From: Rusavskia elegans
Lineage: Eukaryota > Ascomycota > Lecanoromycetes > Teloschistales > Teloschistaceae
Reading direction: 5' to 3'
Length of the DNA: 64,000 bases
Assembly: GCA_011316305.1 (NCBI GenBank)
Contig: SAUG01000056.1
Span: forward strand, 1-64,000
The stretch's first letter is position 1. Each line of letters starts with the position of its first letter. This document shows, one piece after another, positions 1 to 12,707 of the stretch. The position numbers were made by a program, and so were the translations under genes. The notes under the pieces were generated by a model. The model saw only the letters and a program-made list of their open reading frames with translations. It did not search any database and was not told the origin of the DNA.

Positions 1-651
1 ATCACAACGAGGCTGTGGGCATGATACCCACTAAGTTTCTGGGTGCGTTATCCCCCTGGTCCCCGGCTGATACCCGCTCATAAGGTAAGGTACGGCGTAG
101 TGCCCATTGGTGCCCATACCGAGTACTCCCGTGTCTAAGCGCCCGAGAAAGGACTTGCATGAAAAATTGGGGGCGGCTCGTCTGATCTTTTCGTCCTGCC
201 TTCCAGAATCGGCCACCAGCAGTCCACGCCGTAAGTCCCGCCTCAAAGTTTCATCCCGGAGTTCCACCTCAACCCGAATGCAAGCTGCAAGTACCACAGC
301 GATGGCACAATGCAATGCGATGCCAGGCACCACCTGCAACTGCATGACTCGTGCGCGAGCAAGAGAAGACCGCGCCCCCAACACACCGTAGTAAACCTGC
401 ATGTAATCCTGTAGATCCTTCCACGCCCGTCAGCCGTTGAGAGACTCTCGCTAATGACTGCTACACAATGTCTGCACGCCTCTCAGCCCCCAGTGCGGAG
501 GCATCAGCTAGGGCCCCCTTCCAAAGATGTAAGATGGCTGGGGCAAGTATCTCGGAGAATTTCCTTTCTGTCATCTGGAATTTTTCTTGTTAGCGACGAA
601 TATTGTTTTCGGTGCGAGTACTCGTTCAGAGAGAAATTCAAAGAACGGTAG
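1..651. other. Region upstream of the rhodopsin-domain gene
   Basis: Ordinary base composition, not AT-degraded, so it belongs to the same gene island as the downstream gene. Overlapping short open frames exist on both strands (for example 31..402 minus and 107..391 plus), but none shows a recognisable domain, codon pattern or splice structure. The 3' part is presumably the promoter and 5' UTR of the gene starting at 652. I see no other gene in it. Confidence 0.5.
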
Positions 652-1882
652 ATGTGGTCCATCTCAGAACACAACCCCGAAGGCAGGGCCTTCGTTGCGA
701 TCCAAATCATCCTGCTGGTCGTCGCATTCCTTGCCGTCTGCTTACGCACCTACTCGCGGCGCCTGAACAAGGCTACCATTGACGGCAGCGATTACTGGTG
801 TCTGGCTGGCTTCATACTAAGCATCGGCCTTGTCGTCATCCAATGGGCAGGTATGGTCGTCCACTTCACAACATCCTCTACAGTCGACGCTCGCTCACAG
901 CATCCCTAGCCTTCTCTCACGGATGGGGTGAAGACATCTCCAGATTCGATCTCAACGACGCTCGCTTCGCATCATGGGTACGGCCATCACCCTCCTGCAA
1001 CAATAACCATTCGCAAACCCAGACTGACAACAGCACAGATCTTCATCGCCATCGAAATCGTCTGGAACGCCGCGACCGGCTGCATCCGCATCTCCATGCT
1101 CCTCCTCTACATGCGCATCTTCCCCGTCCCCCGCTTCCGCCAAATATGCTGGGCCAACATCGGCCTCAACGCCGTCGTCTTCGCAACCATCGTCCTGGCT
1201 ACATGCCTCATCTGCACGCCCATCACCTACTCCTTCGACAAGACGTCGATCGGCGGGCATTGTGGGGATTTGCAGGCATTTGAACGATATACGGCTGTTA
1301 TGAGCTTGCTAGCGGATGCCGTGATTGTGGTGCTGCCGATGCCGATGCTTTGGCGGTTGCAGATGAAGTTGTCCAAGAAGATTGGGATTAGTATTGTTTT
1401 TGGACTCGGGGCTATGTATGGACCCCCTTTCCCCTTCCACCTTTTCCCCCACCGCCTCTCACCTCCAACGAAAATAACTCATATTGGTTGCATGTAGAAT
1501 CTGCATCCTAACCCTCACCCGCATCTTCGCCACCGCATACTACTACACGGACAACTACACCAAATCCGCCGCCCTCGTCGCCTTCATCACTGGCTTGGAA
1601 CCCATCTTGGGCACCATCAATGCCTGTTTGCCGTTCATGCCGCTTGTGGCAAAGAGGGTTGCGCAGTCGAGTCTGTTCCAATCTTTAAGGTCGTCGAGTA
1701 GGAAGTTGGGGAGAAGTAGGACTAGTGGGTGGAAGGGCAGTAGCAACGAATCAGAGAATGGGTTCGTGGGGGTTCATCAGATGGTACCAGGGAAACAGTG
1801 GAGGGATGGTGGGGAGAGTGGGAAGGGGTCGAGTAGAAGGACGGAGGAGAGTCCGGATCGGGCGGTGCCGGATGGGTGGTAG
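652..1882 (+). CDS. Fungal rhodopsin-domain (PTH11-like) integral membrane protein
   Basis: Predicted 345-residue plasma-membrane protein of the large fungal rhodopsin-like family, whose members are mostly of unknown ligand. Model: exons 652..850, 901..977, 1039..1415 and 1498..1882; introns of 50, 61 and 82 nt, all GT..AG, keep one frame. The first acceptor could also be at 909, which drops three residues. Seven hydrophobic helices are visible: after AFVAIQII, DYWCLAGF, IFIAIEIVW..LLLYMRIF, VVFATIVLATC, VMSLLADAVIVVLPMPMLW, ISIVFGLGAI..LTLTRIF and AALVAFITGLEPILGTINA. The run SxLLLYxRIF in helix 3, the E-x-x-L-G-T-I-N-A-C-L-P motif in helix 7 and a basic, Ser-rich cytoplasmic tail are typical of the family. 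Length fits the usual 330-450 residues. The ATG at 652 directly follows a TAG at 649. The DNA just downstream turns AT-rich. Function beyond membrane sensing or signalling cannot be assigned. Confidence 0.85.
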
Positions 1883-2128
1883 AGTTTGTAGGGGTTGGTG
1901 GGAAAGGGGTGGTACAAGGCGTATTGTGGGATTCATGACCATTTATGGATGACGGAATTGATGTAATTTATTCATTGATGTTCTCATGTGCATCTCATAA
2001 GAGGACTGCAAAGGTGCAGAGATATAGGCAAGGGAGAGCTCCATCCTACGCGCTGAACAATATCCACCCTATACTTTAGGGTTGGGGCTAACCCCGTATA
2101 TTATGAATAACCTTATCGAGGTATCTAT

Positions 2129-2537
2129 TGTAACGTCCCTGTATATCAGAGAGCGTTACGCTCGAGCCTAGCTACAGCCGTAGACGTAGTCCGAGCTACT
2201 AAATAGTAAAGGAGTTCTAGTATAGATTATCGTAACTAATCCTATATAGCCGCAGAGGTACGGTTATAATATTACGAGTTATCTTCGTTACGAAGTAATT
2301 AAAAAGAGAATAGGAGAAACGTATTTAATAATTATATTAATAACTAACGTAAGAAGCTATCTATAGAAATAATAAATAATATATATATTAAAAATAGCCG
2401 TAAAAGCCGATAGGTAGCCGTATACTAAAAGTTCTATCGAAAGGAACGGCTATAGTAGCTATAGACGGCTATAGATAATTAGATTCGCTTATTTAACTAA
2501 TCTTCCAGAAAATCTCTGTAGAATCGTAGACGTAATA
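2129..2537. repeat. Solo LTR, family A, with 5-bp target duplication
   Basis: 409 bp starting tgtaacgtccc and ending gacgtaata, i.e. near-inverted TGTAACGTC ends with the final CA mutated to TA. It is flanked by an exact 5-bp direct repeat, tctat, at 2124..2128 and 2538..2542. A homologous LTR lies at 57636..58043. No internal retroelement sequence adjoins, so this is a solo LTR left by recombination between two LTRs. It marks the edge between the gene island and the AT-rich block. Confidence 0.8.
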
Positions 2538-5165
2538 TCTATTCTTTAGATATCTAGTTTACTATATACTAAAAATTAATTGTATAAATATTAGAATTGA
2601 AACTTTTATACCTTTTATATATATATCTATACGATTATAAAATAGATATAAAAACCTTGTATATTTAGATATATAAGACTTTTTTAATTTCGTTTATTTC
2701 GATTATAGAAAACATTTTACTTTTGGATATTAGTAGAAATATTTTCTAAATTCTATAAAAGTTTCGTAAACAATTTTAAATTATAAAATCTTCTTTTATA
2801 TCTATCTATTTATTTATTTTCATTTAATTTCCAACTAGTATATTCAATTAATAATCGTTTTATTTAATTTAAGCTTCGTTTAAATATTTAAAAAAAATCT
2901 AACAAAATTATATATTAGTTTATTAAATAACGTCTGCGGTTAGAAATTTTCTCTATTATTTATATCATTATTATTATTTACTATTACTATCTTTATATTA
3001 TTTTGAAGAAATTGTAGCTATTAATCGAATAGAGACTATATATTATATAATATTCTTTTTTCTAATATTTATTATCTATAACCGCGATCTATTGATTTAA
3101 TCTAAAAGTTATTCAAAAAAAAAAGAATATAAAAAGTATATATAAATAGTTTAGATAAAGCTAATATTTTTCTAATTATAGAAATAATAATAACTAATAA
3201 TAGAAATTAACGTCTTTTATTTTTCTTTTTTACTGTTTTTTTATTATATTTTTTATATTCCTGCGTTTATAGAATTCTATTTTAAATATATTATTTTCTA
3301 AAAGAAAGTCGATATCTAGATAAAAACGAGTTATTATTATATTTACTACAATAGCTATTATAATTACTTTTTACCGAAAGCGACGGTTTTATTCGTATTA
3401 AATAATATTCTAGAAAATGATATAAAACGATAAAAAATTAGATTTTAAAAAACTACTAGAAAGAGATATAAATTCTGAAATCTAGTTATCGAGATTTTTA
3501 TTAAACTAATAGTATCGCGGCCGGCGCTGCTAGAAAATAGAATTATCGAAAGAAAGATTTTTTAAAATAAAAAATTTTTCTTTCGATATTTATTTTAGCT
3601 TTTATTTTTTATATATATTTTTATTATATCTTTTCTTTATCTTTTTATTTATTAATCTATTAATTAATATCTAGATCCGTTTTTAATTATAGATTTATTC
3701 TTTTTCGTAATAGTTTTTTTAAAAGTTTTCTATTTGATTTTATTTACCTTTTTATTAGTAACCGTAAATATTTTTTTATCTTTTTTTTATAATTTAAATT
3801 ATTACTTCTTTCTTTTTATTTATTATTAACGGTTTTCTTCCTTTACGTTACTTTTTTCTATTAATTATTTTTTACATTTTTTTGGAAAAAAACTACGTTT
3901 AATTCTGTTTTTTTAAATCTTTTCTCTAAAGTTAGTTTAAATATTAGTTTACGTATAAAAGAAATGGAGTTAAAAAATCGGTTTATATATATAGATAACG
4001 AAAGAGATAAAATAAAGCGTTTTAGAAATCAAAAAGACGAAATAACGTCTCGATAATATAGCGCTAGAGGTTTTTCGAAAAATAGATTATCTTTATTTTT
4101 TTTATTTTTTTTTCTATTATTTTCTACGTAATATCGCCGGAAAGTAAAACTATTAATTACGCGATATATCTTTTTAATAAAACTATTTAGAACTATAATT
4201 TCTATTATTATAATTAATTATATCTTTAATTTAATAATAATAAAAGTATTTTATAACTTGTCTATATATATTTTTATATAATTCAAAATATTATTTCCGG
4301 CTATAGTAATAATCGTAGACTATTTTCAATCATTCGATTTTCTTTTTAACGGCGTATATATTAATTTAAAGTCGAAAATATTGGGTAAAAAAATATTTAA
4401 AATATATTTAAATGATTTTTTTCGCCGTTTCGAATATTTAGACGGAAATTATGATATCGTTATTAGTAAATATTAAAATAATACGTATATTATTTGAAAA
4501 ACAATTTAAATAATTTCTAAACTATTTTTTAGTCTATTTTAAATAGTTCTAGCAATTTTCGATACTAGATTATTTTAATATTATAGGAAAGGTTTATAGT
4601 ATTTAATATAATTTTTCTAAATAATATTTTGACTATTTTAATATATTCAATAAATTCTAAAAATCTATATAGTTTTATATATTTAATATTTAGTTTTGAA
4701 AAATTTTGGATAGATTCGTAAACGTCTACTATAGAAATATTAGTAATTAATTTCTATTCTCAATTTTATTTTTTTAAAACGGTTTTAATTTTATTCGGCT
4801 AGATCATCGTCGGTTTTATAAAATTGATTAAAGATAATTCTATTTTAAATACTTTTAAATATAAACTATTATCTATTTTTTACAGGACTATTAATAATTA
4901 ATTTATTCGGCGCGTTAAAATATAATATCAATAATATCAATAAATAAATAAATATTATATCGTTATCGGTTATTTATATTTTAAAACTAGAGATATTATT
5001 AGTACTAAAATGTTTTTAATTATTATTTATATTTTATCAAAAAGAAAAAAACTCTAGGAAGAATGATATTTTATAGACTATATAAATTTTTAATATATAA
5101 ATGAAACAGGCTATATTTATCAATTTTATAGATAAAAAATATAGAATACACTTTTTAAACCCGTT
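2538..5165. other. AT-rich degraded DNA, nothing identifiable
   Basis: About 2.6 kb of strongly AT-rich sequence dense in stop codons in all frames, as expected from RIP of old repeats. A short GC-rich remnant, gcggccggcgctgctag near 3519, stands out but matches nothing else in the window. No reverse transcriptase, transposase or cellular gene could be read. Confidence 0.6.
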
Positions 5166-6045
5166 TGAAAAGCCTGTCGGCTGTAGTATATATAAAGATA
5201 AATTGTAAATAGTATAACTTTTAATATCGATAATATATATTATTCGTCAGGCCAAGTTTACAGCGTTGTTATTTATTTTTATTTAATTATCATCTTTTTT
5301 ATTCGATTACGAATCTTTTACTATTTCTATTTCAATATTATAAATCATTATAAATATCTAATATCTCCGCTAAAGCTATCTACTATCTTACGAAATATTT
5401 ATCTATTATCAATATCTCGATTTTATTTATTATATAATCTATATCTAAACGTTTTATTCATTTTTTTTAAAACTCTTTAACCCGCGTAGTTTTAAAAGAA
5501 TCGCTAGAAAATACGCTAGCTACTACGACTAGAGATTTTACTCTGTTAATTAAAATATTTTAAAGGCGATAAAAGAGAATTTTTTTTAAAATCGAAATAG
5601 ATTATTCTAGCTATAACGAAATAGTCGACGTTTTCGAAAATAGATATAGTTATTATAGATATAGATATTAATATTTCATTTAGTTTATAATTGTAGCGAT
5701 TACGAGAAAATATATATATATATTAACGACTTTAGATTTATATTACTTGTAAGATAAAAGAAAAAAAGCGGTAGCTACGAAGTTTATTTATCTATAAAAA
5801 AATTGTATATAATTATCGATAGAAGAAGATATTAAATTAAAATTTAGAATTACATTTAAATTTTATTATAAAGTTATTAATATTTACTTAATTGAAATTC
5901 CAATTTTAATAAAACGTTATTAATATTAATTAAACTAGAATATAAATTCTATTACTATATATACGATGCTAGTATACTAACGTTTAATTTCTTTATCGAA
6001 CTACTAGTTTACCGGATATTAAAATAGTAATAAATCATTTAAATA
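5166..6045 (-). mobile_element. R retroposon copy 1 (degraded)
   Basis: Matches the R family in reverse orientation from the 3' end (aagcctgtcggctgtagtata) to the 5' end (ctactagtttaccggatatt). It is heavily mutated with small deletions. Target-site duplication is not clear, so the ends are approximate to about 10 bp. See copy 8 (54425..55402) for the best-preserved member. Confidence 0.7.
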
Positions 6046-6516
6046 AATATAGAACTAATTATTACTTTTAAAATTTTATTAACAATTATTTATTATATTA
6101 TAATAACCGAAATTATTTCGGCGTATAGTTATTTTATTTCTTTTACTATCTTTTTTTATAGTAACTAACTTTTCGTTCTATTTAACCGCCGCTCTTTTTA
6201 AAAAAATATTGATAAAATTTATTATATTATTACTTTCGTCTAGTTTTTAAATTTGTATTTTAATTATTATTACCCCAGTAGTTTATCTATTTGATTACTA
6301 GATCTATAGAATAAGAAAGCTAAAAAAAATAACGTTTATTTTTTCAAACGATATATTATCTAGATACGGTCTACTATTTAATAGCGAAACCGACGAAAAG
6401 ATAATTATATTTAGTAATAAAAAAACGTTTTCGAATTTCGTATCTTTTATTTGTATGGATTTTACCACTATAGGTTCTATACATATAATATAAATCGATT
6501 TTATATAAAATATTAT
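6046..6516. other. AT-rich spacer
   Basis: RIP-degraded sequence between two R retroposons. No gene or recognisable repeat seen. Confidence 0.5.
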
Positions 6517-8035
6517 CTTTTTTCTAGATGATTTCTATTTGGAGTTATATTGAATTCATATATATATATTTAATTAACGTTATATACGGCAACGAATATT
6601 GTATTTCATATATAAAAAAGTTTTTACAGGTAAAGATATATAGTTCGTCAGGCAAAAAAGATTTGCAACGCAGTTAATCACTTCTATTTAACTATTTCCT
6701 TCTTTATTCGCGATTACGAATCCTCTACTATATAAATATAACTTTGTTACTCGTAGTCTTCGGTCTACTAATTTTTTCTCGACGTTATAAATATTTATAA
6801 ATATCTAATATTTCCGCTATATCTATTTACTAAACAGCGAAGTAATTATCTAGAGTCGTCTACTCGACTATATTTATTATATAAGCTAAAATTTTAACGC
6901 TCCGCTAAACTATTAAAATTTTCTTTAATTTATTTAGTTTTAAAAAGATTACTAGATAGTACGCTAGCTATTATAGCTAGAAGTTTTACTCGGTCGATTA
7001 GATTAAAAAGAGATAGGGAGATCGGATAGCGCGTTTTAAAGGCGGTAAAGAAGAAATCTAAATCGAAATCGAAATAGATTATACTAGCTATAACGAGATA
7101 GTCGATAACTACGCGAGTAGATATATTTATTATAAATATAGATATTATCGTCTAGTTTAACGTATAGCTATAGCTATTACGGGAATATATACGTACGTAA
7201 AAGCTTTCAGATTTATATTACTAGTAAATAAAAAAAGAAGAAGCGATAACTATAAAGTATATTTATCTATAAATATTTCTACGTTAAATTATCGATAGAA
7301 AGATACGTTATATTACTAAATAAATTTAAATTAAAATTTTATAAAAAGAACTATTATTTACGTTAACTAAACTAGAATATTAATTCTACTACCGTATATT
7401 TAAGACTAATTTACTAATATCAGCAAATATATAATTCGCTTATAGTATTTTAAAATAAAAAAAGCGTTCAGAGTCGATTAGGCCGATTTGAGCCGGTTTA
7501 AATAAGATTATCTTGTTTAGTAAACAGAGAAATTTAGATATATTCTAAAAACGTCTATTTTATCTATATTTAAAATATTAAAATTAAATTTTTTAAGGTT
7601 TAGTACCCGTTAGTTTTCGTTTAATAACGGAAAGCCTCTAGTTTAGAAACTAGCAACGCTAGCGTTCTATAAATATAATTTTTGAAATATATACTAGGAG
7701 TCTACCAGTATAGATATATTATAGAATACTAGTAGCCCAATTAGATAGAAGGACTTCGAGATTTTAAAAGATTTTTTTTTAAAATTTTAAAACTCGTTCA
7801 AGGCGTTCAGGGCGCTTATAAGCGCTTATAAACTAAAATTTTACTTATAAGCAAAAGGTTTGCTTATAAACGCTTTTATAACGCGCTAGATAGGATGTAG
7901 AATCAGACCCGTTTACCAGCTCAGATCTGCTCAATTAACTTTAAGCGGGGTCGACACTTTTGGTGATAAACGTTTAATTTACTTATCGAACCACTGGTTT
8001 ACCGGATATTAAAACCAAAATCAAATTAATTGAAT
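6517..8035 (-). mobile_element. R retroposon copy 2, interrupted by a short TIR element
   Basis: Reverse-oriented R element. It is flanked by a 10-bp duplication, aaaatattat at 6507..6516 and agaatattat at 8036..8045; the single difference is a transition. Its 5'-proximal part is split at about 7417 by the 551-bp element 7418..7968. Removing that insert restores the order seen in uninterrupted copies such as 38369..39324. The coding part is ruined by stops. Confidence 0.75.
7418..7968. mobile_element. Short non-autonomous DNA element with TATCA termini, copy a
   Basis: 551 bp beginning tatcagcaaat and ending cacttttggtgata, so the ends are imperfect inverted repeats of about 10 bp (TATCAxCAAA). 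It carries no coding sequence. A GC-richer stretch near 7798..7890 repeats the pattern GCGCTTATAAGCGCTTATAA. It interrupts R copy 2 with only a 2-bp duplication. A second copy is at 32398..32967. Superfamily is uncertain; a Tc1/mariner-type MITE is the best guess. Confidence 0.7.
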
Positions 8036-8262
8036 AGAATATTATTATAGTTAGATTGAAAATTTAGATTAGAAAATATATAGTTTTATATTTTAATATA
8101 TATTTGTTAAATTTTAAAAAGTTTATTAAAAGAAAACTCCGATCGATAGATGGACCACGGAACGAATTGGATCGGATCGGGCTTTAAAATCTCTAATTCG
8201 ATTCGAATCGGATTAGAATATTTCCAGATTAGATTATAAACGAATTAGAATATAAACGAGTT

Positions 8263-9156
8263 TAAACTAGCTACTTCGAATCGAGTTTTCGTCGAATTAT
8301 CAGGAACTCGACCCGATTTTAGTAGGTTAAACCGGTTCGACTCGCTAAACGGTCGAATTTAAATTAAACCCGAATATTCGATAGAAATCTATTAAACTTT
8401 TTTTAATATTGAAATATTATATATATAATAATATAATTATAATTATATTAATAATATGGCCTGGGTGGCGCAGTGGCAACGCTGCGTGACCTGGCGACCT
8501 AACGGATCTAGCGTTCCTTTTCGGAGTTAGCGGAGTTAATCCGGCGGGTCGGGGGTTCGAAAGCCTACTAATATTTAAGTTTTTTCTATTGACTAAGTCG
8601 ATTTTTATACAGAGTCTTTATATAGAGGGTTTATTTAGTAAATCGTTTCGTATTCGTATAAGTGGATCGAATTAGAATTAAGTCTTAAAAAGGTTAAATA
8701 GATTACGGTTTCCCTCTGGGTTTTAGTCCAGATCTAGTTCCTTCGGGAGTCCTAAATTGAATTCGCGGTAAAATACTTGAGTATTAAATAATTGCGTAAT
8801 CTGATCGGTTAATACCTCTAGTATTAATTCGTAAAAGACAATCAAAAATCCGAATAATTGATCGCATATATATATATTAATAATATATCTAGATAATTTA
8901 TTTCGTCTAACTAGGACCTTTCTAGCTAGTATAATTAATTAATTAGAATTATTTTTAATAAATAGATATAATATTTATACTAGAAATATATTTTTATACT
9001 AGAGTTTAGTGTTTTAGCGGATCCGAATCGGATCGGATTAGATTATAAAATTCGATCCGGGTTCGAGTCGGATCGAACCCTAGAATTTTCTAACCCGATT
9101 CGGGTCGGGTCGGATTAGCTAACTCGGGTTCGAAACCCGACCCGACGGCCAGTCTA
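8263..9156. mobile_element. hAT-type non-autonomous element with nested SINE
   Basis: Ends taaactagctac and acggccagtcta are degenerate copies of the terminal inverted repeat TAGACTGGCC seen throughout the window. The exact 8-bp direct repeat aacgagtt flanks it at 8255..8262 and 9157..9164. Eight-base duplications plus short inverted ends are the mark of the hAT superfamily. About half its length is the SINE at 8458..8873; without it the element is near 465 bp. The subterminal parts are rich in CCCGACCCG-type repeats. No transposase is present. Confidence 0.85.
8458..8873 (+). mobile_element. tRNA-derived SINE, copy 1
   Basis: 416 bp. The head holds a perfect RNA polymerase III A box, tggcgcagtgg at 8466..8476, and a B box core ggttcga at 8554..8560. 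The body is shared with three other copies, and the tail is a short (TA)n run. It is flanked by a perfect 13-bp direct repeat, atattaataatat, at 8445..8457 and 8874..8886. Inserted inside the hAT element 8263..9156. Confidence 0.9.
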
Positions 9157-9533
9157 AACGAGTTTTCGTAGGTTTATCTCGTTTAAAAGACGATTTAATT
9201 AGTAATCGCGCTAGTATAGGCGCTATATTAGTCTAATCGGTATCTCTAGATTCTAAACAAACTAAACTACTAGTAGAGTTTATTTACGCTAATCTAGCGG
9301 CTATATTAGATTTATATAAATTAATTCTAAAAAATAATGTTTTTAGTAAATCTCGACTTGAACCCGACCCGTTTCGGTTCGGGTCGAGTCGGATTCGGAT
9401 CGGGAATTTCTATATCCCGTTTCGAATTGAACGATTGAAAATATAAAAATATAAATAGATCAATTGTAAAAAAAATATTTAATCAATAAATAAAATATAA
9501 AATACTTTATATTAAATTAAAATGACCTGGATG

Positions 9534-9951
9534 GTACAGTAGCAAGACTGCGTAATCTGAAGGCCTAACGAATCCAACGTTCCTCGGAATTAACGAAATT
9601 AAATCGCGCGGGTCAGAGGTTCGAATTCCTCGAAGGCTAATCTAATACTTGAATTTTTTCTATCGATTAAATCGATTTTTATACAGAGTTTTTATATAGA
9701 GGGATTATATAGTAGATTATACCGATCTAGCCGTATCGATTGAAGTAAATTAAATCTAAAAAAAAAATTAAATAGATTAAAGTTTTCTTCAAAGTTTTCG
9801 TCTAGATCTAGTTCTTTCGGGAATTTTAAAATTCGAATTTTCGATGAAATATTTCAATATTAAATAATTGCGTGAATTGATCGATTTAGCGCTTCTAATA
9901 TTAAATCGTAGAAGATTAAAATAAAAATTTGAATAATTAAATCGTATATAT
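9534..9951 (+). mobile_element. tRNA-derived SINE, copy 2
   Basis: 418 bp, same family as 8458..8873 but more mutated: the A box reads tggtacagtag, with C-to-T and G-to-A changes. Flanked by a 13-bp duplication with one mismatch, attaaattaaaat at 9521..9533 and atttaattaaaat at 9952..9964. Confidence 0.85.
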
Positions 9952-10019
9952 ATTTAATTAAAATAATTAGATAATTTGGCTTTAGATCGATATTATAGAA
10001 AAATTTAGGGAATTTATAT

Positions 10020-10946
10020 TTATTTAGTTATTTGTTTTGATTTTGGTGCCCGGTGAACCAGTGGTTCGGTAAGCAAATCAAGCGTTGGTATACCAGTATT
10101 AAATACACGGTAGCAGAACTTGTACCCTAGTTTAGTTAATATAAATAACGGTTCTTTCTATAGAATCTTAATTTAAATTTGCTTAGTAATATAACGTATC
10201 CTTCTACCGATAATTTAACGTAGAAATTTTTATAGATAAATATACCTCGCAGTTATCGTTTCTTCTTTATTTACTAGTAATATAAGCCTAAAAGCTCTTG
10301 CGTACGTATATACTCCCGCTAATAGCTATAGCTATAAGCTAAACTAGACGGTAGTACCTATATTTATAATAACTATATCTACTCGCGCGGTCGTCGATTA
10401 CCTCGTTATAGCTAGAGTAATCTATTTTAACTTCGATAAAAATAGCCTCTTTACCGCCCTTAAAACGCGCTATCCGATCTCCCTACCCCCTTTTAGTCTA
10501 ATCGACCGGGTAAAGCTTCTAGCCGTAGTAGCTAGCGTACTACCTAGCGACCCTTTTAAAGCTAGGTAGGTTAAAGAGTATCTTAATAGCTTAGCGGAAC
10601 GTTTAGGTACGGGTTATATAATAAATATAGCCGAGGCGACGGACGTAGATAATTACTTTGTAGTATAGCAGGTGGATATAGCGGAAATATTAGAAGCTGA
10701 TAATTATATATAACGTCGAGAAAGGACTAGATAGTAGAGGATTCGTAATCGAATAAAGAAGGAAATAGTTAAATAGAAGTAATTAACTGCGCTGTAAACC
10801 TTGCCTAACGAACTGTATACCTTTAGCTGTAAAAATTTTTTTATACGTAAAATACAATAATCGTTGCCGTATATAACGTTGATAAAATATATATATATAT
10901 TTAAAAACTTAATATAACCCCAGACAGAAGCCTTTCAGGGGGGAGG
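10020..10946 (+). mobile_element. R retroposon copy 3
   Basis: Forward copy of the R family, from the ttatttagtt start through ggtgcccggtgaaccagtgg to the 3' end caggggggagg. It is flanked by an 11-bp duplication, ggaatttatat at 10009..10019 and gaaatttatat from 10946, with one transition between them. The family ORF (about 10385..10710) is recognisable, but stops and small deletions break it. It faces copy 4 tail to tail with about 30 bp between them. Confidence 0.85.
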
Positions 10947-10973
10947 AAATTTATATAAAATAGCGAAAATTAT

Positions 10974-11951
10974 TTCTTTTGAAAAGTTTCTATCTAGAGT
11001 TATATTGAATTGATATATATATATAAATAAATTTATATTATCTATTTTATATAGAATAACGATTATTATATTTACGTATAAAAAGATTTTTACAGCTAAA
11101 GATATATAGCTCGTCAGATGGAATTTATAACGTAGTTAATTATTTCTATTTAACTATTTTCTTTTTTATTCGCGATTACGAATCCTCTACTATATTGAAA
11201 TACTATATATTTTCTCTTCGACGTTATAAATAATAGTAAATATTAAATATTTCCTTTATATTAAAGAATCTTTAATACGATTTGATTATATATAATTATC
11301 GCTTTAGTTATATTTATCGTATAACTCGTATCTAAACGCTCTGCTGAATTATTAAAATATTCTTTAATCTACGTAGCTTTAAAAAGGTCGCTAGCTAATA
11401 CGCTAGCTACTACGGCTAGAAGTTTTACTCGGTCGATTAGATTAAAAAAAGATAAAAATATCGGATAGTATATTTTAAAAGCGATAAAAAACTATTTTTA
11501 TCGAAGTTAAAATGGATTACTCTAGTTATAATAAGATAGTCTACGTTTTTAAAAGTTGATATAGTTATTATAGATAAAAGTACTACCGTCTAGTCTAGTT
11601 ATAGTATAGCTTTTACGAAAATATATACGTACGTAAAAGATTTAGAAATTCGTAGTATTTACGAATTACTTATATTATTAGTAAAAGAAAAAGAAGCGAT
11701 AACTATAAGATATATTTATTTATAAAAACTTCTACGTTAGTTAAATAATCAATAGAGAAATACGTTATTTTACTAGGATTATTGAAATTAAAAATATAAA
11801 TAGTTTTATACTATATTAATTTATTTAAAATATAGATTCTACTACTATATATTCGATTCTATTATACTAACGTTCAATTTATTTATTGAACCACTAGTTT
11901 ACCGAATACTAAAATCAAAACAAATTGACTATATTATTTAAATTAATTATA
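10974..11951 (-). mobile_element. R retroposon copy 4
   Basis: Reverse copy of the R family, 978 bp, flanked by a 14-bp duplication, atagcgaaaattat at 10960..10973 and atagcgaaagttat at 11952..11965. The one difference is A/G, as RIP would leave. The coding region is strongly degraded. Confidence 0.85.
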
Positions 11952-12707
11952 ATAGCGAAAGTTATAAACGAAAGTAATACAATTACAGCGATAGAAAATT
12001 AAGAATTACGTAGAAAATCGAAAAATACTAGAAACGTTTTATACCTATAGAATAGATATTATTCAGCGCGTAGAATGAAATATTTTTATATTTAAATATA
12101 ACGAGATCTATATAAAAAAAAATTGAATATAGAAAAAATTATATCTTTCGAATGATTAGATTAGTATAGTAGATATTTTCCAGCTATCTATTCGTAGTTC
12201 GATGATTTTTTCAATTCGATAGATAAAAAGATCCGTTTTCGTATATATAGAAAATGGTATATATAATCGAATTATAATCTTTTAGTATATAACGTTTTAA
12301 TCCTGTAAAATTCTCGTTCCTGCGAAAAAATTTGATGGATTTTTCGGATTTTACTAATCGTAATTTCTTTTCTGGCTGCGCGTATTTCTTTTAAATCAAA
12401 AACGTCGTTGCTTCGAAAATCTATTAGAGACGATATTTAATCGAACGTAGCTATACATCTAATAATATAGATGTATATACTATTATCTAACTATTTGTTT
12501 TCGTCGTTTTCTATTCGCAATCGTCCGAATAATTCGACTTTTTAGATATATCTTTTTTCTTTTTTCTTTTTTCTTTTTTCTTTTTTCTTTTTTCTTTTAT
12601 ATTAAATTAACTATTTTATTATCTTTATCCATAAATTCATTAATATTGTTATTTTTATTGTTATTATAATTATTGTAACTATTATTACTACTTTCTACAT
12701 TATTTTC
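11952..12707. other. AT-rich DNA with a TTTTTTC microsatellite
   Basis: Degraded AT-rich sequence. At 12552..12599 it holds about seven tandem copies of a 7-bp unit (cttttttc phase), a simple sequence repeat. No gene seen. Confidence 0.6.

Noticed and set aside
31..402. 123-codon frame on the minus strand opposite a 94-codon plus frame
   Set aside because: Overlapping frames in GC-normal upstream DNA; neither resembles a known protein or has support for its start.
1751..1952. Short frames overlapping the 3' end of the rhodopsin gene
   Set aside because: Out-of-frame shadows of its last exon.
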